Assembly (NCBI RefSeq): GCF_014490745.1
Contig: NZ_LZEU01000001.1
Span: 1,325,501 to 1,389,500, forward strand
Source of the DNA: Pseudomonas alcaligenes
GTDB taxonomy: Bacteria; Pseudomonadota; Gammaproteobacteria; Pseudomonadales; Pseudomonadaceae
Direction: 5' to 3'
Length of the DNA: 64,000 bases
In this document: piece by piece, positions 1-8,513 of the stretch
Layout: every line of letters starts with the position of its first letter
How positions within the stretch are numbered: the first letter of the stretch is position 1
Translations under genes and position numbers: made by a program
Notes under the pieces: model-generated
Database searches by the model: none
What the model was told of the DNA's origin: nothing
Seen by the model: only the letters and a program-made list of their open reading frames with translations

Positions 1-275
1 CGCAGCGAGTAGCTGCCAAGCACGGCGATGAGGATGCCGAACAGGCTCGACCAGAAGGCGATCTGCAGGCTGTGCTCGATGGCCTGCAGGTAGAACTTGG
101 AGCCGAAGGCCTTGGCGAAATTGCCCAGGCCCCAGCTGTCGCCGACGCGCAGGCTGTGCACGGCGACCCACACCAGCGGGGCGATCTGGAAGGCGATGAA
201 GAAGACGGCGAATGGCAGCAGGCACAACAGGGCCAGCCATTTGCCGCGCAGTACGCCGGGTTTGCCAGCTGTCAC
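1..275 (-). CDS. ABC transporter permease, N-terminal part (cut by left edge)
   Basis: The visible 91 residues begin at a GTG that overlaps the stop of the upstream phosphatase-family gene (GTGA overlap, same operon). A short basic start is followed by a hydrophobic helix (WLALLCLLPFAVFFIAFQIA), then a polar stretch with GLGNFAKAFGSKFY and the start of a second helix (SLQIAFWSSLFGILIAVLGS). This is the pattern of the first component of a binding-protein-dependent importer permease of the Fe3+/polyamine/phosphonate type. It should act with the binding protein encoded at 1139-2194. The EAA loop that contacts the ATPase lies beyond the window, as do any second permease and ATPase genes. Confidence 0.85.
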   Translation of the reverse strand, partial: MTAGKPGVLRGKWLALLCLLPFAVFFIAFQIAPLVWVAVHSLRVGDSWGLGNFAKAFGSKFYLQAIEHSLQIAFWSSLFGILIAVLGSYSL

Positions 276-1078
276 TTGAGCAGTTCCTTGCACCAGGGTT
301 TGTCGTGGGCCGCGCCGAGCAGGGTGCAGACGGTGCCGCACAGCTCGGTCTGCCGCGGCAGGGCGGCGGGATTGCGGCTGAAGGCATCGCCGACCACGAA
401 CAGCGGCACTTCGCGCTCTTCGGGTAGCAGGCCGTTGTGCGAGCGGTCGTTGTTCATGCCGTGGTCGGCGGTCACCAGTACCTGGTAGCCGGCGTCGAGC
501 CAGCGTTGCAGGTATTCGGCCAGCAACAGGTCGGCGACGCGTGCGCTGTTGCGGTATTGCGGCGAGTCGAGGCCGTGCTTGTGCCCGGCGTCGTCGATGT
601 TCATCGGGTGCACCAGGAGGAAGTCCGGGTTGTGCCGCTGGCGCAGGTGCTCCGCGTCGGCGAACAGGTGCGAGTCCGGGTAGTGGTCGGCGTAGTAGAA
701 GTGACCATGCTGGATCGGCAGGGTCGGGTTGCTGGTGTGACGGTCGCGGGCGGCATCGAAGGGCGCGTGGTTATACAGCTCGCTCATCCAGTGATAGGCC
801 GCGGCAGCGGTGGTCAGGCCAGCCGTGCGGGCGTAGTGGAAGATGCTGCGCTGGTTGGACAGGCGCACCACGTCGTTGTGCACGATGCCGCTGTCGATCG
901 GCGCCACGCCGGTCATGATGCATTCGTAGAGCGGCCGCGACAGGGCCGGCAGCTCGCAGTCGAGCTGGTACAGCGCGGCGCGTCCGGCTCCGCAGTAGGC
1001 CTGCAGATGGCCGAGGGCGTGCCGGGCCACCTGATAGTTGAGGCCGTCGAGCACCACCAGGATGACTTTGTGCTTCAT
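272..1078 (-). CDS. alkaline phosphatase superfamily hydrolase (nucleotide pyrophosphatase/phosphodiesterase-like)
   Basis: 268 residues from the ATG at 1078, which has AGGAA about 10 bases upstream; a longer in-frame start lacks a ribosome site. The metal-site signatures of the alkaline phosphatase/NPP superfamily are visible: an N-terminal VILVVLDGLN with its Asp, a Ser/Thr-containing region around residues 55-70 (ECIMTGVAPIDSGIVHND), the MNIDDAGHKHG motif in the middle and VTADHGMNNDRSHNG near residue 225. There is no signal peptide, so it should act in the cytoplasm on an imported phosphate- or phosphonate-ester. It lies between a binding-protein gene and a permease gene, so it is probably the catabolic enzyme for the transported compound. 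Phosphonoacetate hydrolase-like or phosphodiesterase activity are both possible. Confidence 0.85.
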   Translation of the reverse strand: MKHKVILVVLDGLNYQVARHALGHLQAYCGAGRAALYQLDCELPALSRPLYECIMTGVAPIDSGIVHNDVVRLSNQRSIFHYARTAGLTTAAAAYHWMSELYNHAPFDAARDRHTSNPTLPIQHGHFYYADHYPDSHLFADAEHLRQRHNPDFLLVHPMNIDDAGHKHGLDSPQYRNSARVADLLLAEYLQRWLDAGYQVLVTADHGMNNDRSHNGLLPEEREVPLFVVGDAFSRNPAALPRQTELCGTVCTLLGAAHDKPWCKELLK

Positions 1079-1102
1079 CACGCGGATTCCTGAATGAAGA
1101 AT

Positions 1103-1130
1103 GCGGGGCCTGGCGGCTGCCAGACCCCGC
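1103..1130 (-). terminator. stem-loop between binding-protein and phosphatase genes
   Basis: GCGGGG pairs with CCCCGC and an inner TGGC pairs with GCCA around a 4-base loop. It lies directly after the stop of the binding-protein gene. No strong T-run follows on the minus strand. Such hairpins commonly protect the mRNA 3' end of binding-protein genes or partly attenuate downstream permease genes; that role here is inference. Confidence 0.55.
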
Positions 1131-1138
1131 AAGGTCGA

Positions 1139-2194
1139 TCACTGCATCTCGATGATCACGTTTTCCTGCCACAGCTGTGGCAGCGCTTTCGAGGTGGCTT
1201 CCCAGGCGGCGGCATCCTTGATCGGCTGCACCTTGGCGTACTGCGCGTTCGGCAGCAGCTTGGCCTGCACTTCGGCCGGCAGGGTCAGGTGCTCGGCGCG
1301 GATCGGGCGGGCGTTGCCTTTGGCCAGGTTGATCTGCCCGGCGTCGCTCAGAATGTACTCGCGGGCCAGCTTGGCGGCGTTCGGGTTCTTGGCGTACTTG
1401 TTGATCACCGTGGTGTAGCCGGAGATCACCGAACCATCGGACGGGATCAGCACCTCGAAGCGGCTCGGGTCGATCTGGTCGCGGTAGGAGAGACCGTTGA
1501 AGTCCCAGACCACGCCGACTTCCACTTCGCCTTTTTCCAGGGTCTGGATGGTCGGGTTGGACAGGCCCAGGCGGCCCTGCTTGGCGATCTCGGCGAAGAA
1601 GTCCAGGCCCGGCTGGATGTTCTTCTCGTCACCGCCGTTGGCGATGGCGGCAGCCAGCACGCCGTTGACCGCCTGGGCGGCGGCGCTGACGTCACCGATG
1701 GCGACCTTGTACTTGCCCTTCTTCAGGTCGGCCCAGGAGTGCGGCACGTCCTTGACCAGCTGCTTGTTGACGATAAAGGCGATGGAACCGGTGTAGGCCA
1801 GCATCCAGTGGCCGTCCTGATCCTTGGCCCAGGCCGGGATCTGCTCCCAGGTGGTCGGTTTGTAAGGCTGGGTCACGCCCTGCTGCACGGCGATGGGGCC
1901 GAAGGCGGCGCCGACGTCACCGATATCGGCGGTGGCGTTGTCTTTCTCGGCGGCGAACTTGGCGATTTCCTGCGCCGAGCTCATGTCGGTGTCCATGTGC
2001 TTGAGGCCGTAGAGCTTGCCCAGGTCGACCCAGGTGTCCTTCCAGTTGGCCCAGCTGTCCGGCATGCCGACGCTGTTGACGGCGCCTTCCTTGCGGGCGG
2101 CTTGTTCCAGGCTCTTAACATCCTCGTTGGCCATGGCCTGGTTACCCAGAATAATGGCCGATCCCATCAGTGAAGCCAGCAGCAGGCGTTTCAT
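1139..2194 (-). CDS. periplasmic substrate-binding protein of an ABC importer
   Basis: 351 residues with a clear Sec signal peptide (MKRLLLASLMGSAIILGNQAMA, cleavage before NED). The mature part has the layout of the Fe3+/polyamine/2-aminoethylphosphonate binding-protein class: EGAVNSVGMPDSWANW near the start, a GDVGAAFG segment, LAYTGSIAFIVNKQLV and SWADLKKGKYKVAIGD in the middle, and GVVWDFNGLSYRD with YTTVINKYAKNPNAAK later. It captures the ligand in the periplasm for the permease at the left edge. It is the first gene of the minus-strand operon, directly behind a TGGTCTAGATCA operator, so the divergent UTRA regulator probably controls it. The ligand cannot be read from sequence. Confidence 0.9.
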   Translation of the reverse strand: MKRLLLASLMGSAIILGNQAMANEDVKSLEQAARKEGAVNSVGMPDSWANWKDTWVDLGKLYGLKHMDTDMSSAQEIAKFAAEKDNATADIGDVGAAFGPIAVQQGVTQPYKPTTWEQIPAWAKDQDGHWMLAYTGSIAFIVNKQLVKDVPHSWADLKKGKYKVAIGDVSAAAQAVNGVLAAAIANGGDEKNIQPGLDFFAEIAKQGRLGLSNPTIQTLEKGEVEVGVVWDFNGLSYRDQIDPSRFEVLIPSDGSVISGYTTVINKYAKNPNAAKLAREYILSDAGQINLAKGNARPIRAEHLTLPAEVQAKLLPNAQYAKVQPIKDAAAWEATSKALPQLWQENVIIEMQ

Positions 2195-2221
2195 GTGAAG
2201 CTCCTTAGCGTGGTTAGAGAT

Positions 2222-2233
2222 TGGTCTAGATCA
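2222..2233. promoter_or_regulatory. probable UTRA-regulator operator, site 1
   Basis: TGGTCTAGATCA, an imperfect palindrome 28-39 bases upstream of the binding-protein start codon. It matches the GTxTAxAC-type core expected for HutC/PhnF-subfamily GntR regulators. A near-identical copy stands in front of the regulator gene at 2481-2492. Confidence 0.65.
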
Positions 2234-2480
2234 GCAAGACCCAGGCCAAATCTAGAGGCTTTGTATGACGCTTTTATGGCGAGGCTGCGACCCGATCCAC
2301 TGTGCCGCTCCGCGCCAGCAAGCGTAGACCATGGCTAAGTAGCTGATTTGTCTGATATGTCGAAAGCCTTGTGGCATGCGCTATGCAGGCGTTTGGGCAG
2401 GCGTTCTGGCTGTCACCGAACAGTCATCTAGGCTGCCTAGCATGGCCGCACTGCCGAACTGACTTGCACCCTGTTGGTGC

Positions 2481-2492
2481 TGGTCTAGGCCA
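2481..2492. promoter_or_regulatory. probable UTRA-regulator operator, site 2 (autoregulation)
   Basis: TGGTCTAGGCCA, almost palindromic, ends four bases before the GGAG ribosome site of the GntR gene and lies 15 bases before its ATG. Bound repressor here would block its own expression. The same motif at 2222-2233 covers the divergent operon. Confidence 0.65.
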
Positions 2493-2506
2493 GATTGGAG
2501 AAAAGC

Positions 2507-3223
2507 ATGCGCGACGAAGCGCCCCGTACCGTCACGGCCATCTGCCGCGCCCTGCTCGAACAGATCGAGCACGGCCTGCTGCCCCAGGGCGGCAAGCTGC
2601 CGGCCGAGCGCAAGCTCAGTGAGCTGTTCGAGACCACCCGCATCACCCTGCGCGAGGCGCTGGGCCAGCTGGAGGCCGAAGGGCTGATCTACCGCGAGGA
2701 ACGGCGTGGCTGGTTCGTCTCGCCGCTGCGGCTGAACTACAACCCGCTGGTGCGCAGCCACTTCCACGCCATGGTGCGCGAGCAGGGGCGGCAGCCATCC
2801 ACCGAAGTGCTGAGCGCGCGGCTGATGCCGGCGTCGCCGCAGATCTGCGAGAAGCTGGAGCTGCCGGCGCTGTCGGCGGTGCTGCAGATCAGGCGGGCGC
2901 GGCGCATCGACGGGCGCCTGGTGCTGTACGTCGAGCATTACCTCAACCCGGCGTATTTCCCGGGCCTGCTGGACTTCGACCTGACCGCCTCGCTGACCGA
3001 GCTGTATGCCAGCGAATACGGCATCCGCTATGGCCGGGTGGGTTTCGACATCCTGCCTACGGCACTGCCGGTGGAGGCGGCGTTGAGCCTCAAGGCCGCG
3101 CCGGGCAGCCCGGCGCTTTGTATCACCCGGGTCAACCGCGACCAGCACGGGCGGATCATCGACTGCGATCTGGAGTACTGGCGCCATGACGCCGTGCGGG
3201 TCAGCGTCGAAGTGCCGGATTGA
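2507..3223 (+). CDS. GntR-family transcriptional regulator with UTRA domain (HutC/PhnF subfamily)
   Basis: 238 residues from the ATG at 2507, chosen because GGAG sits 8 bases upstream. Residues about 5-70 form the GntR winged helix (LPAERKLSELFETTRITLREALGQLEAEGLIYREERRG, shown here only as its key pattern: PAERxLxxxF, TTRITLREAL, GLIYREERRGWFV). The rest is a UTRA ligand-binding domain with ALSAVLQIRRARRIDGRLVLY, HYLNPAYFP and the closing DLEYWRHDAVRVSVEV. It probably binds an organophosphorus or related small ligand and represses the divergent transport operon and itself through the two TGGTCTAG sites. PhnF-like is the closest named group. Confidence 0.9.
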   Translation: MRDEAPRTVTAICRALLEQIEHGLLPQGGKLPAERKLSELFETTRITLREALGQLEAEGLIYREERRGWFVSPLRLNYNPLVRSHFHAMVREQGRQPSTEVLSARLMPASPQICEKLELPALSAVLQIRRARRIDGRLVLYVEHYLNPAYFPGLLDFDLTASLTELYASEYGIRYGRVGFDILPTALPVEAALSLKAAPGSPALCITRVNRDQHGRIIDCDLEYWRHDAVRVSVEVPD

Positions 3224-3245
3224 GGAGGGGGTAGGACGCTTGATT

Positions 3246-3340
3246 CCCCTCTCCCCTTGGGAGAGGGGCTAGGGGTGAGGGGGCTGTAGGCAACTCACCC
3301 GCTTTCCCTCACCCCAGCCCTCTCCCGGAGGGAGAGGGAG
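3246..3340. repeat. REP-like paired palindrome
   Basis: Two C-rich/G-rich hairpins face each other. CCCCTCTCCCCTTGGGAGAGG followed by GGGGTGAGGG is mirrored 25 bases later by CCCTCACCCC and CTCTCCCGGAGGGAGAG. It lies between the converging ends of the GntR and aminopeptidase genes and may also act as a bidirectional transcription stop. The motif is of the kind scattered many times through Pseudomonas-like genomes. Confidence 0.7.
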
Positions 3341-3372
3341 TAGTCAAAAGCCGGGCGGGCAGATAGACCGGC

Positions 3373-4662
3373 TCACGCCAGCTCGGCGCTGGCGTAGAAG
3401 GCAGTCAGCACCCGTACCAGGTGAGCCAGATCATGGCTGCCGGCCAGTTCGCGGATCGAGTGCATGGCGAAGGTCGGCAGGCCGATATCCACGGTGCGTA
3501 CGCCCAGCTGGCTGGCGGTGATCGGGCCGATGGTCGAGCCGCAACCCATGTCGCTGCGCACCACGAAGCTCTGCACCGGCACTTCCTCGGCCAGGCACAG
3601 GTGGCGGAAGAAACCGGCGGTTTCGCTGTTGGTGGCGTAGCGCTGGTTGCTGTTGACCTTGATCACCGGGCCGGCGTTGAGCTTGGGGCCGTGGTTGGCG
3701 TCGTGCTTGGCCTCGTAGTTGGGGTGCACGCCGTGGGCGTTGTCGGCCGATACCAGCAGCGACTTCTGGATGGTACGGACGAAGGCGTCGCCATCCGGCA
3801 GCACGCGGCGCAGCACCTGCTCAAGGAACGGGCCGTCGGCGCCGCAGGCCGAGCAGGAGCCGATTTCCTCGTGGTCGGTGCATACCAGCACGCAGCTTTC
3901 ATCGCCCTCGGCTGCGAGCAGGGCCTGCAGGCCGGCATAGCAGGACAGCAGGTTGTCCAGGCGCGCACCGGCGATGAAGTCCTGGTTGAGGCCGATCACC
4001 GCGGCGCCCTGGGTGTCGTAGAAGCTCAGTTCGTAGTCCAGCACCGCGTCGGCGCTGATGCCGTGTTCCTCGGCCAGGCGCTCGGCCAGCACGGCGCGGA
4101 AGTCGGCGCGTTCTTCCCCGGCGAACTGGGCGAGGATCGGCGGCAGCTCGTTCTGCGCGTTGATCGCCCAGCCCTGGTTGGCCTCGCGGTTGAGGTGGAT
4201 GGCCAGGTTGGGAATCACTGCGATCGGCTGTTCGAAGTCGATCAGCAGGCTCTGCACCTTGCCGCCTTCACGAAAGGTCACGCGGCCGGCCAGCGACAGG
4301 TCGCGGTCGAACCAGGGCGCGAGCAGGGCGCCGCCGTAGACTTCCACGCCGAGCTGGAAGAAGCCCTGGCGTTGCAGCTCCGGCTGCGGCTTGACGCGCA
4401 GGCAGGGGCTGTCGGTGTGCGCGCCGACCAGGCGCAGGCCGCCGTCCAGCGGGGCACGGTGGCCGAGGCGGAAGGCAATGATCGAGGAGTCGTTGCGGGT
4501 CACGTAGTAGCGTCCGCCCGGCTCGGTGTGCCAGGGCTCGCGCTCGTCCAGGGCCTTGAAGCCGGCGGCCTGCAGGCGCTGGGCCAGGCTACGGGTAGCG
4601 TGGAAGGGGGTGGGCGAGGCCTTGAGAAACTCGATCAGGCCTTGGTTCAGCTCTGCGCGCAT
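3373..4662 (-). CDS. apeB: M18-family aspartyl/broad aminopeptidase
   Basis: 429 residues, normal for M18 aminopeptidases, with GGAG just upstream of the ATG. Zinc-site and active-site motifs are all present: [13 protein letters not shown] near residue 80, [15 protein letters not shown] [16 protein letters not shown] near 260, [11 protein letters not shown] near 370 and the C-terminal [10 protein letters not shown] with the last zinc histidine. It is a cytosolic dodecameric metallopeptidase that trims N-terminal residues from peptides. It stands downstream of the pseudouridine synthase and min genes, as in Pseudomonas aeruginosa from memory. The coding and motif evidence is complete; no defect is seen. 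Confidence 0.93.
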   Translation of the reverse strand: MRAELNQGLIEFLKASPTPFHATRSLAQRLQAAGFKALDEREPWHTEPGGRYYVTRNDSSIIAFRLGHRAPLDGGLRLVGAHTDSPCLRVKPQPELQRQGFFQLGVEVYGGALLAPWFDRDLSLAGRVTFREGGKVQSLLIDFEQPIAVIPNLAIHLNREANQGWAINAQNELPPILAQFAGEERADFRAVLAERLAEEHGISADAVLDYELSFYDTQGAAVIGLNQDFIAGARLDNLLSCYAGLQALLAAEGDESCVLVCTDHEEIGSCSACGADGPFLEQVLRRVLPDGDAFVRTIQKSLLVSADNAHGVHPNYEAKHDANHGPKLNAGPVIKVNSNQRYATNSETAGFFRHLCLAEEVPVQSFVVRSDMGCGSTIGPITASQLGVRTVDIGLPTFAMHSIRELAGSHDLAHLVRVLTAFYASAELA

Positions 4663-4722
4663 AACGGACTCCGGACGACAATAAGCGCAGTTTATCGGAT
4701 TCCGCGTGGCGTTTGGCAGGCG

Positions 4723-5358
4723 CTAGAACGGGGCCGGACACTCGAAGCGCAGGCGCTCGCCGGTTTGCGGGTGGGTCAGGCTGAGCATGCTGGCGTGCAG
4801 GCACAGGCGTGGCCAGGCGGCCAGGGCCTGTTCGTGGGCGTACAGGCCGTCGCCGAGCAGCGGGTGGCCGATCGACAGCATATGCACACGCAGCTGGTGC
4901 GAACGGCCGGTGATCGGCGTCAGCTCCACGCGGGCCCAGTCGCCACAGCGCTCCAGCACGCGCCAGAAGGTCAAGGCGTGCTTGCCGTGCTCAAAGTCGA
5001 CCACGTGGCGTGGCTTGGTCGGTGGGTCGTAGCGCAGCGGCAGGTCGATGCTGCCGCTGTCCAGTTCCGGCTGGCCCCAGCACAGGGCGGTGTAGGCCTT
5101 CTCGGTCTCGCGGTCGTGGAACTGGCGCGACAGCTCGCGGTGGCTGTCGGCGTCGCGGGCGAGGACGATGATGCCGCTGGTTTCCCAGTCCAGGCGATGC
5201 ACGATGCGCGCTTCCGGGTAGCCGTTTTCCTGCAGGCGAGTCACCAGGCAGTCGCGGTTGTCTTCCGCGCGGCCGGGCACCGAGAGCAGCAGGGTGGGCT
5301 TGTTGATCACCAGCAGGGCGGCGTCCTGGTGGAGGATCTGGATGTTCGACAGCGGCAT
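4723..5358 (-). CDS. rluA: RluA-family RNA pseudouridine synthase
   Basis: 211 residues from the ATG at 5358; an upstream in-frame ATG would add 17 residues that do not resemble the family. The catalytic motif HRLDWETSGIIVLA contains the conserved Asp, and the KEY-loop (REYxA-like ETEKAYTALCWG) and the RSHQLRVHM tail motif of the RluA branch follow. It isomerises uridine to pseudouridine in 23S rRNA and possibly some tRNAs. The short length without an S4 domain fits RluA itself rather than RluC or RluD. It lies between minE and the aminopeptidase, with a MITE-like element upstream. Confidence 0.9.
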   Translation of the reverse strand: MPLSNIQILHQDAALLVINKPTLLLSVPGRAEDNRDCLVTRLQENGYPEARIVHRLDWETSGIIVLARDADSHRELSRQFHDRETEKAYTALCWGQPELDSGSIDLPLRYDPPTKPRHVVDFEHGKHALTFWRVLERCGDWARVELTPITGRSHQLRVHMLSIGHPLLGDGLYAHEQALAAWPRLCLHASMLSLTHPQTGERLRFECPAPF

Positions 5359-5416
5359 GGGGAGACCCAAAATGAAATGGCGGCCATTAAGGCCGCCATG
5401 GTTCAACATCAGTGCA

Positions 5417-5540
5417 GTGAAAACGTAGCGAGCGAAGGTCAGGCAAGGCGAAATCAGGCGAAGAAGCGGAGTTTACATGCCGTAAATGAGCATTCTGAGC
5501 CTGATTTCAACGCTGCATCACCGAGCGCAGTAGTTTTCAC
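5417..5540. repeat. MITE-like element, copy A (diverged)
   Basis: About 124 bases bounded by GTGAAAACGTA and its near complement TAGTTTTCAC. The interior shares GAGCGAAGGTCAGGCAAGG, a GTTTAC...CGTAAATGAGCATTC segment and CCGAGCGCAG with the elements at 13729 and 29257. It has no coding capacity. Its right end overlaps the minE stop codon (TGA read from 5539 to 5537). Confidence 0.7.
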
Positions 5541-5791
5541 CGATCCGGCAGGGTGATGTTGAGTTCCAGAATGGAGCAGCTGCCCTGGTTTTCCAGCGCC
5601 ACGTGCACCTGATCCTGCTCGATCTTGACGTACTTGCGGATCACCTCGACCAGTTCTTTCTGCAGGGCCGGCAGGTAGTCCGGCTGACTGCGCTGGCCGC
5701 GCTCGTGGGCGACGATGATCGACAGACGCTCTTTCGCGATCGAGGCAGGGGTTTCCTTCTTGCGCTCACGAAAGAAATCGAAAATGTTCAT
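5537..5791 (-). CDS. minE: cell division topological specificity factor MinE
   Basis: 84 residues, the usual length. The N-terminal membrane-targeting and MinD-contact part ([12 protein letters not shown], then [17 protein letters not shown]) and the C-terminal dimerisation domain ending [11 protein letters not shown] are intact. MinE stimulates MinD ATPase and drives the pole-to-pole oscillation that keeps the FtsZ ring at mid-cell. It is the last gene of minC-minD-minE; its ATG shares a base with the minD stop (TAATG). Its stop codon lies inside the terminal repeat of a MITE-like element, but the protein end looks normal. Confidence 0.97.
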   Translation of the reverse strand: MNIFDFFRERKKETPASIAKERLSIIVAHERGQRSQPDYLPALQKELVEVIRKYVKIEQDQVHVALENQGSCSILELNITLPDR

Positions 5792-6603
5792 TAGCGCGCT
5801 CCAAACAGGCGTTGCATGAGTCCTTTCTTCTGCACGTCGAGGAAGCGGTGGGGCACTTCCTTGCCCAGCAGACGATCGACGGCATCGCCGTAGGCCTGGC
5901 CGGCATCGCTCTGCTCGTCGAGGATCACCGGTACGCCCTGGTTGGAGGCTTTCAGCACGGCCTGGGATTCCGGGATCACGCCGAGCAGGTTGATGGCGAG
6001 GATTTCCTCGACGTCTTCCACGCCGAGCATTTCGCCCTTGGTCACGCGCTCCGGGTTGTAGCGGGTCAGCAGCAGGCGCTCCTTGATCGGCTCCAGGCCC
6101 TGTTCGGCGCGGCGCGACTTGCTGGCCAGCAGGCCGAGCATGCGGTCGGAGTCGCGTACCGAGGACACTTCCGGGTTGGTCACGACGATGGCTTCGTCGG
6201 CGAAGTACATGGCCAGGTGGGCACCGGTTTCGATACCGGCCGGCGAGTCGCAGATGACGTATTCGAAGTTCTGCGACAGCTCGTCGATGACCTTGCCGAC
6301 GCCTTCCTTGGTCAGCGCGTCCTTGTCACGGGTCTGGCTGGCGGCCAGCACGTACAGGTTCTCCAGGCGTTTGTCCTTGATCAGGGCCTGGGTCAGGGTC
6401 GCTTCGTTGTTGATCACGTTGACGAAGTCATACACCACGCGGCGCTCGCAGCCCATGATCAGGTCGAGGTTACGCAGGCCGACGTCGAAGTCGACGATCA
6501 CGGTTTTGTGGCCGCGCAGGGCGAGGCCGGTGCCGATGGCGGCGCTGGTGGTGGTTTTACCCACGCCGCCCTTGCCGGAAGTGACTACGAGGATCTTGGC
6601 CAA
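5791..6603 (-). CDS. minD: septum site-determining ATPase MinD
   Basis: 270 residues. The deviant Walker A motif [14 protein letters not shown] is at residues 11-24, the switch segments [11 protein letters not shown] and [14 protein letters not shown] follow, and the C-terminus has the amphipathic membrane-binding helix ([14 protein letters not shown]). It binds membrane as an ATP dimer, recruits MinC to block FtsZ polymerisation near the poles and is released by MinE. It lies between minC and minE, with about 100 bases before it that could hold a ribosome site but no obvious terminator. Confidence 0.98.
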   Translation of the reverse strand: MAKILVVTSGKGGVGKTTTSAAIGTGLALRGHKTVIVDFDVGLRNLDLIMGCERRVVYDFVNVINNEATLTQALIKDKRLENLYVLAASQTRDKDALTKEGVGKVIDELSQNFEYVICDSPAGIETGAHLAMYFADEAIVVTNPEVSSVRDSDRMLGLLASKSRRAEQGLEPIKERLLLTRYNPERVTKGEMLGVEDVEEILAINLLGVIPESQAVLKASNQGVPVILDEQSDAGQAYGDAVDRLLGKEVPHRFLDVQKKGLMQRLFGAR

Positions 6604-6702
6604 GGTGATTCACCCCAAATATATGAAAAATCGGGCAATCCGAGCCGCTAATACTGGCTTCCGGATGCCTTTTTGGTCCCTGAAAATTGGCCGCAGTATC
6701 CG

Positions 6703-7434
6703 TTAAAGGCGGGTGATGTTCAACACATCACCCGACAGGCTGACATGCACCGATTGGCCCCATAACGGATCGCGGCGCAGGTCTTCGGCGGTCTTGTACT
6801 GGCCGGCCACGGAAAGCAGCTCGGCGCCCATCTGCTGGCAGAAAATCCGCGCCTTGGCGTCACCTTTGACGCCGGCCAGGGCGCGTCCGCGCAGGGGGGC
6901 GTACACATGGATATTGCCGTCGGCGAGAAGTTCCGCCCCGGCGCTGACCGGCGCCAGCACTACCAGGTCCCCGCCCTGGGCGTAGATCTGCTGGCCGCCC
7001 CGCACCGGGGTGGTGATGATCTTGGTCGGCTTGACCGCCGGTTCGGCCGGTTTTTCCGGCTTTTTGCGCGCTTCCACCGGCTCGACCAGCTTTTCCCGCG
7101 CGCCGGACGGCGGCAGTACCGGCAGGTCGAGGGCGTTGGCCGTGGCGATGTCGTCCTCGCGATTGGCGCGGATGGCCAGGGTGCGCAGGCCGTGGTTGCG
7201 GCACAGCTCCATCAGCTTGGCCAGGTCGAGGCTGCCTTCGCCTTCCGGCAGCTTGTCGAGGGCCAGCACCAGCGGGATGTTCTGGAAGAAATTGGGGGCC
7301 TGGGCGACTTTCTCGGCCAGTTGCCGATCCAGGCGCTCCAGGTCGTTGTGCGCCAGTTCCAGCACGGTGATGGCGAGCATGCTGCCCTTGAGCTGGAACA
7401 CGGGATCTTGGTCGAGGAGGTCGGCTTGGCTCAT
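6703..7434 (-). CDS. minC: septum site-determining protein MinC
   Basis: 243 residues. The N-terminal domain (residues 1-105) is the FtsZ-inhibiting module. A Lys/Pro-rich linker ([19 protein letters not shown]) leads to the C-terminal beta-helix ([35 protein letters not shown]) that binds MinD and FtsZ. It is the first gene of the min operon. The divergent acyltransferase gene starts about 145 bases away, so the intergenic space holds both promoters. Confidence 0.97.
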   Translation of the reverse strand: MSQADLLDQDPVFQLKGSMLAITVLELAHNDLERLDRQLAEKVAQAPNFFQNIPLVLALDKLPEGEGSLDLAKLMELCRNHGLRTLAIRANREDDIATANALDLPVLPPSGAREKLVEPVEARKKPEKPAEPAVKPTKIITTPVRGGQQIYAQGGDLVVLAPVSAGAELLADGNIHVYAPLRGRALAGVKGDAKARIFCQQMGAELLSVAGQYKTAEDLRRDPLWGQSVHVSLSGDVLNITRL

Positions 7435-7580
7435 GGTCTACCCATTACTCTGAATCGGCACGACTTATAACGAGAAGGCCGCAGCGCCGCAAGCCGCGGC
7501 GGCGGCCTGTACGCGAGCCCGCCGACTTTGCCCGTGGTTTCTGTAGAATGCGGGGCTTTGTCGCCTGTCCGGAACCTTTC

Positions 7581-8513
7581 ATGGAACGCCCGCAATTTCG
7601 CGCCTCTTTCCTTCATCCGCGCTTCTGGCTGCTGTGGCTGGGCCTGGGCCTGCTGTGGCTGCTGGTGCAGCTGCCCTATCGCTGGCTGCTCGGCCTGGGA
7701 CGCGGGCTGGGCGGGCTGATGTACCGCGTGGCCGGCTCGCGTCGGCACATTGCCCGGCGCAACCTCGAGCTGTGCTTCCCGCAGCTGGACGCCGCCCAGC
7801 GCGAGCGCCTGCTCAAGGACAACTTCGCTTCGACCGGCATCGCCTTCTTCGAGATGGCCATGAGCTGGTGGTGGCCCAGGGCGCGACTGGCCAAGCTGGC
7901 CCATATCGAAGGGCTGGAGCATCTGCAGCAGGCCCATGCCCAGGGGCAGGGGGTGATCCTCATGGCCCTGCATTTCACCACCCTGGAGATCGGCGCGGCG
8001 CTGCTCGGCCAGCGCCAGACCATCGACGGCATGTACCGTGAGCACAGCAACCCGCTGTTCGACTTCATCCAGCGCCGTGGTCGCGAGCGCCACAACCTGG
8101 ACGCCACGGCGATCGAGCGCGAGGACATCCGTGCCATGCTCAAGGTGCTGCGCGCCGGCCGCGCGATCTGGTACGCGCCGGATCAGGACTACGGCCCCAA
8201 GCAGAGCATCTTCGTGCCGCTGTTCGGCGTCCAGGCTGCCACCGTCACCGCTACCACCAAGTTCGCCCGCCTGGGCCGCGCCCAGGTGGTGCCCTTCACC
8301 CAGGAACGCCTGGCGGACGGCAGCGGCTATCGCCTGGTCATCCACCCACCGCTGCAGGATTTCCCTGGCGACAGCGAAGAGGCCGATTGCCTGCGCATCA
8401 ACCAGTGGATCGAGCAGGCGGTCGGTGCGCTGCCCGCGCAGTACCTGTGGGCCCATCGACGCTTCAAGACCCGTCCCGAGGGCGAGGCTGCGCTATACCG
8501 CAAGCGGCGCTGA
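7581..8513 (+). CDS. lpxL: lipid A biosynthesis lauroyl-type acyltransferase (LpxL/HtrB family)
   Basis: 310 residues from the ATG at 7581; the earlier in-frame ATG adds 11 atypical residues. An N-terminal membrane anchor (FWLLWLGLGLLWLLVQLPYRW) is followed by the HX4E catalytic motif ALHFTTLE near residue 135, GMYREHSNPL, and WYAPDQDYGPK, all typical of LpxL/LpxM enzymes. It transfers a secondary acyl chain from acyl carrier protein to lipid A at the inner membrane. Position next to minC agrees with one of the two htrB-like genes of Pseudomonas aeruginosa. A MITE-like element begins at its last base. Confidence 0.93.
   Translation: MERPQFRASFLHPRFWLLWLGLGLLWLLVQLPYRWLLGLGRGLGGLMYRVAGSRRHIARRNLELCFPQLDAAQRERLLKDNFASTGIAFFEMAMSWWWPRARLAKLAHIEGLEHLQQAHAQGQGVILMALHFTTLEIGAALLGQRQTIDGMYREHSNPLFDFIQRRGRERHNLDATAIEREDIRAMLKVLRAGRAIWYAPDQDYGPKQSIFVPLFGVQAATVTATTKFARLGRAQVVPFTQERLADGSGYRLVIHPPLQDFPGDSEEADCLRINQWIEQAVGALPAQYLWAHRRFKTRPEGEAALYRKRR

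Noticed and set aside
3421..5556. A plus-strand open frame of about 700 codons across the aminopeptidase and pseudouridine synthase genes.
   Set aside because: It is antisense to two genes with full catalytic motifs; its translation is Gly/Ala/Val/Gln-rich with no motif, the usual shadow of GC-rich codon bias.
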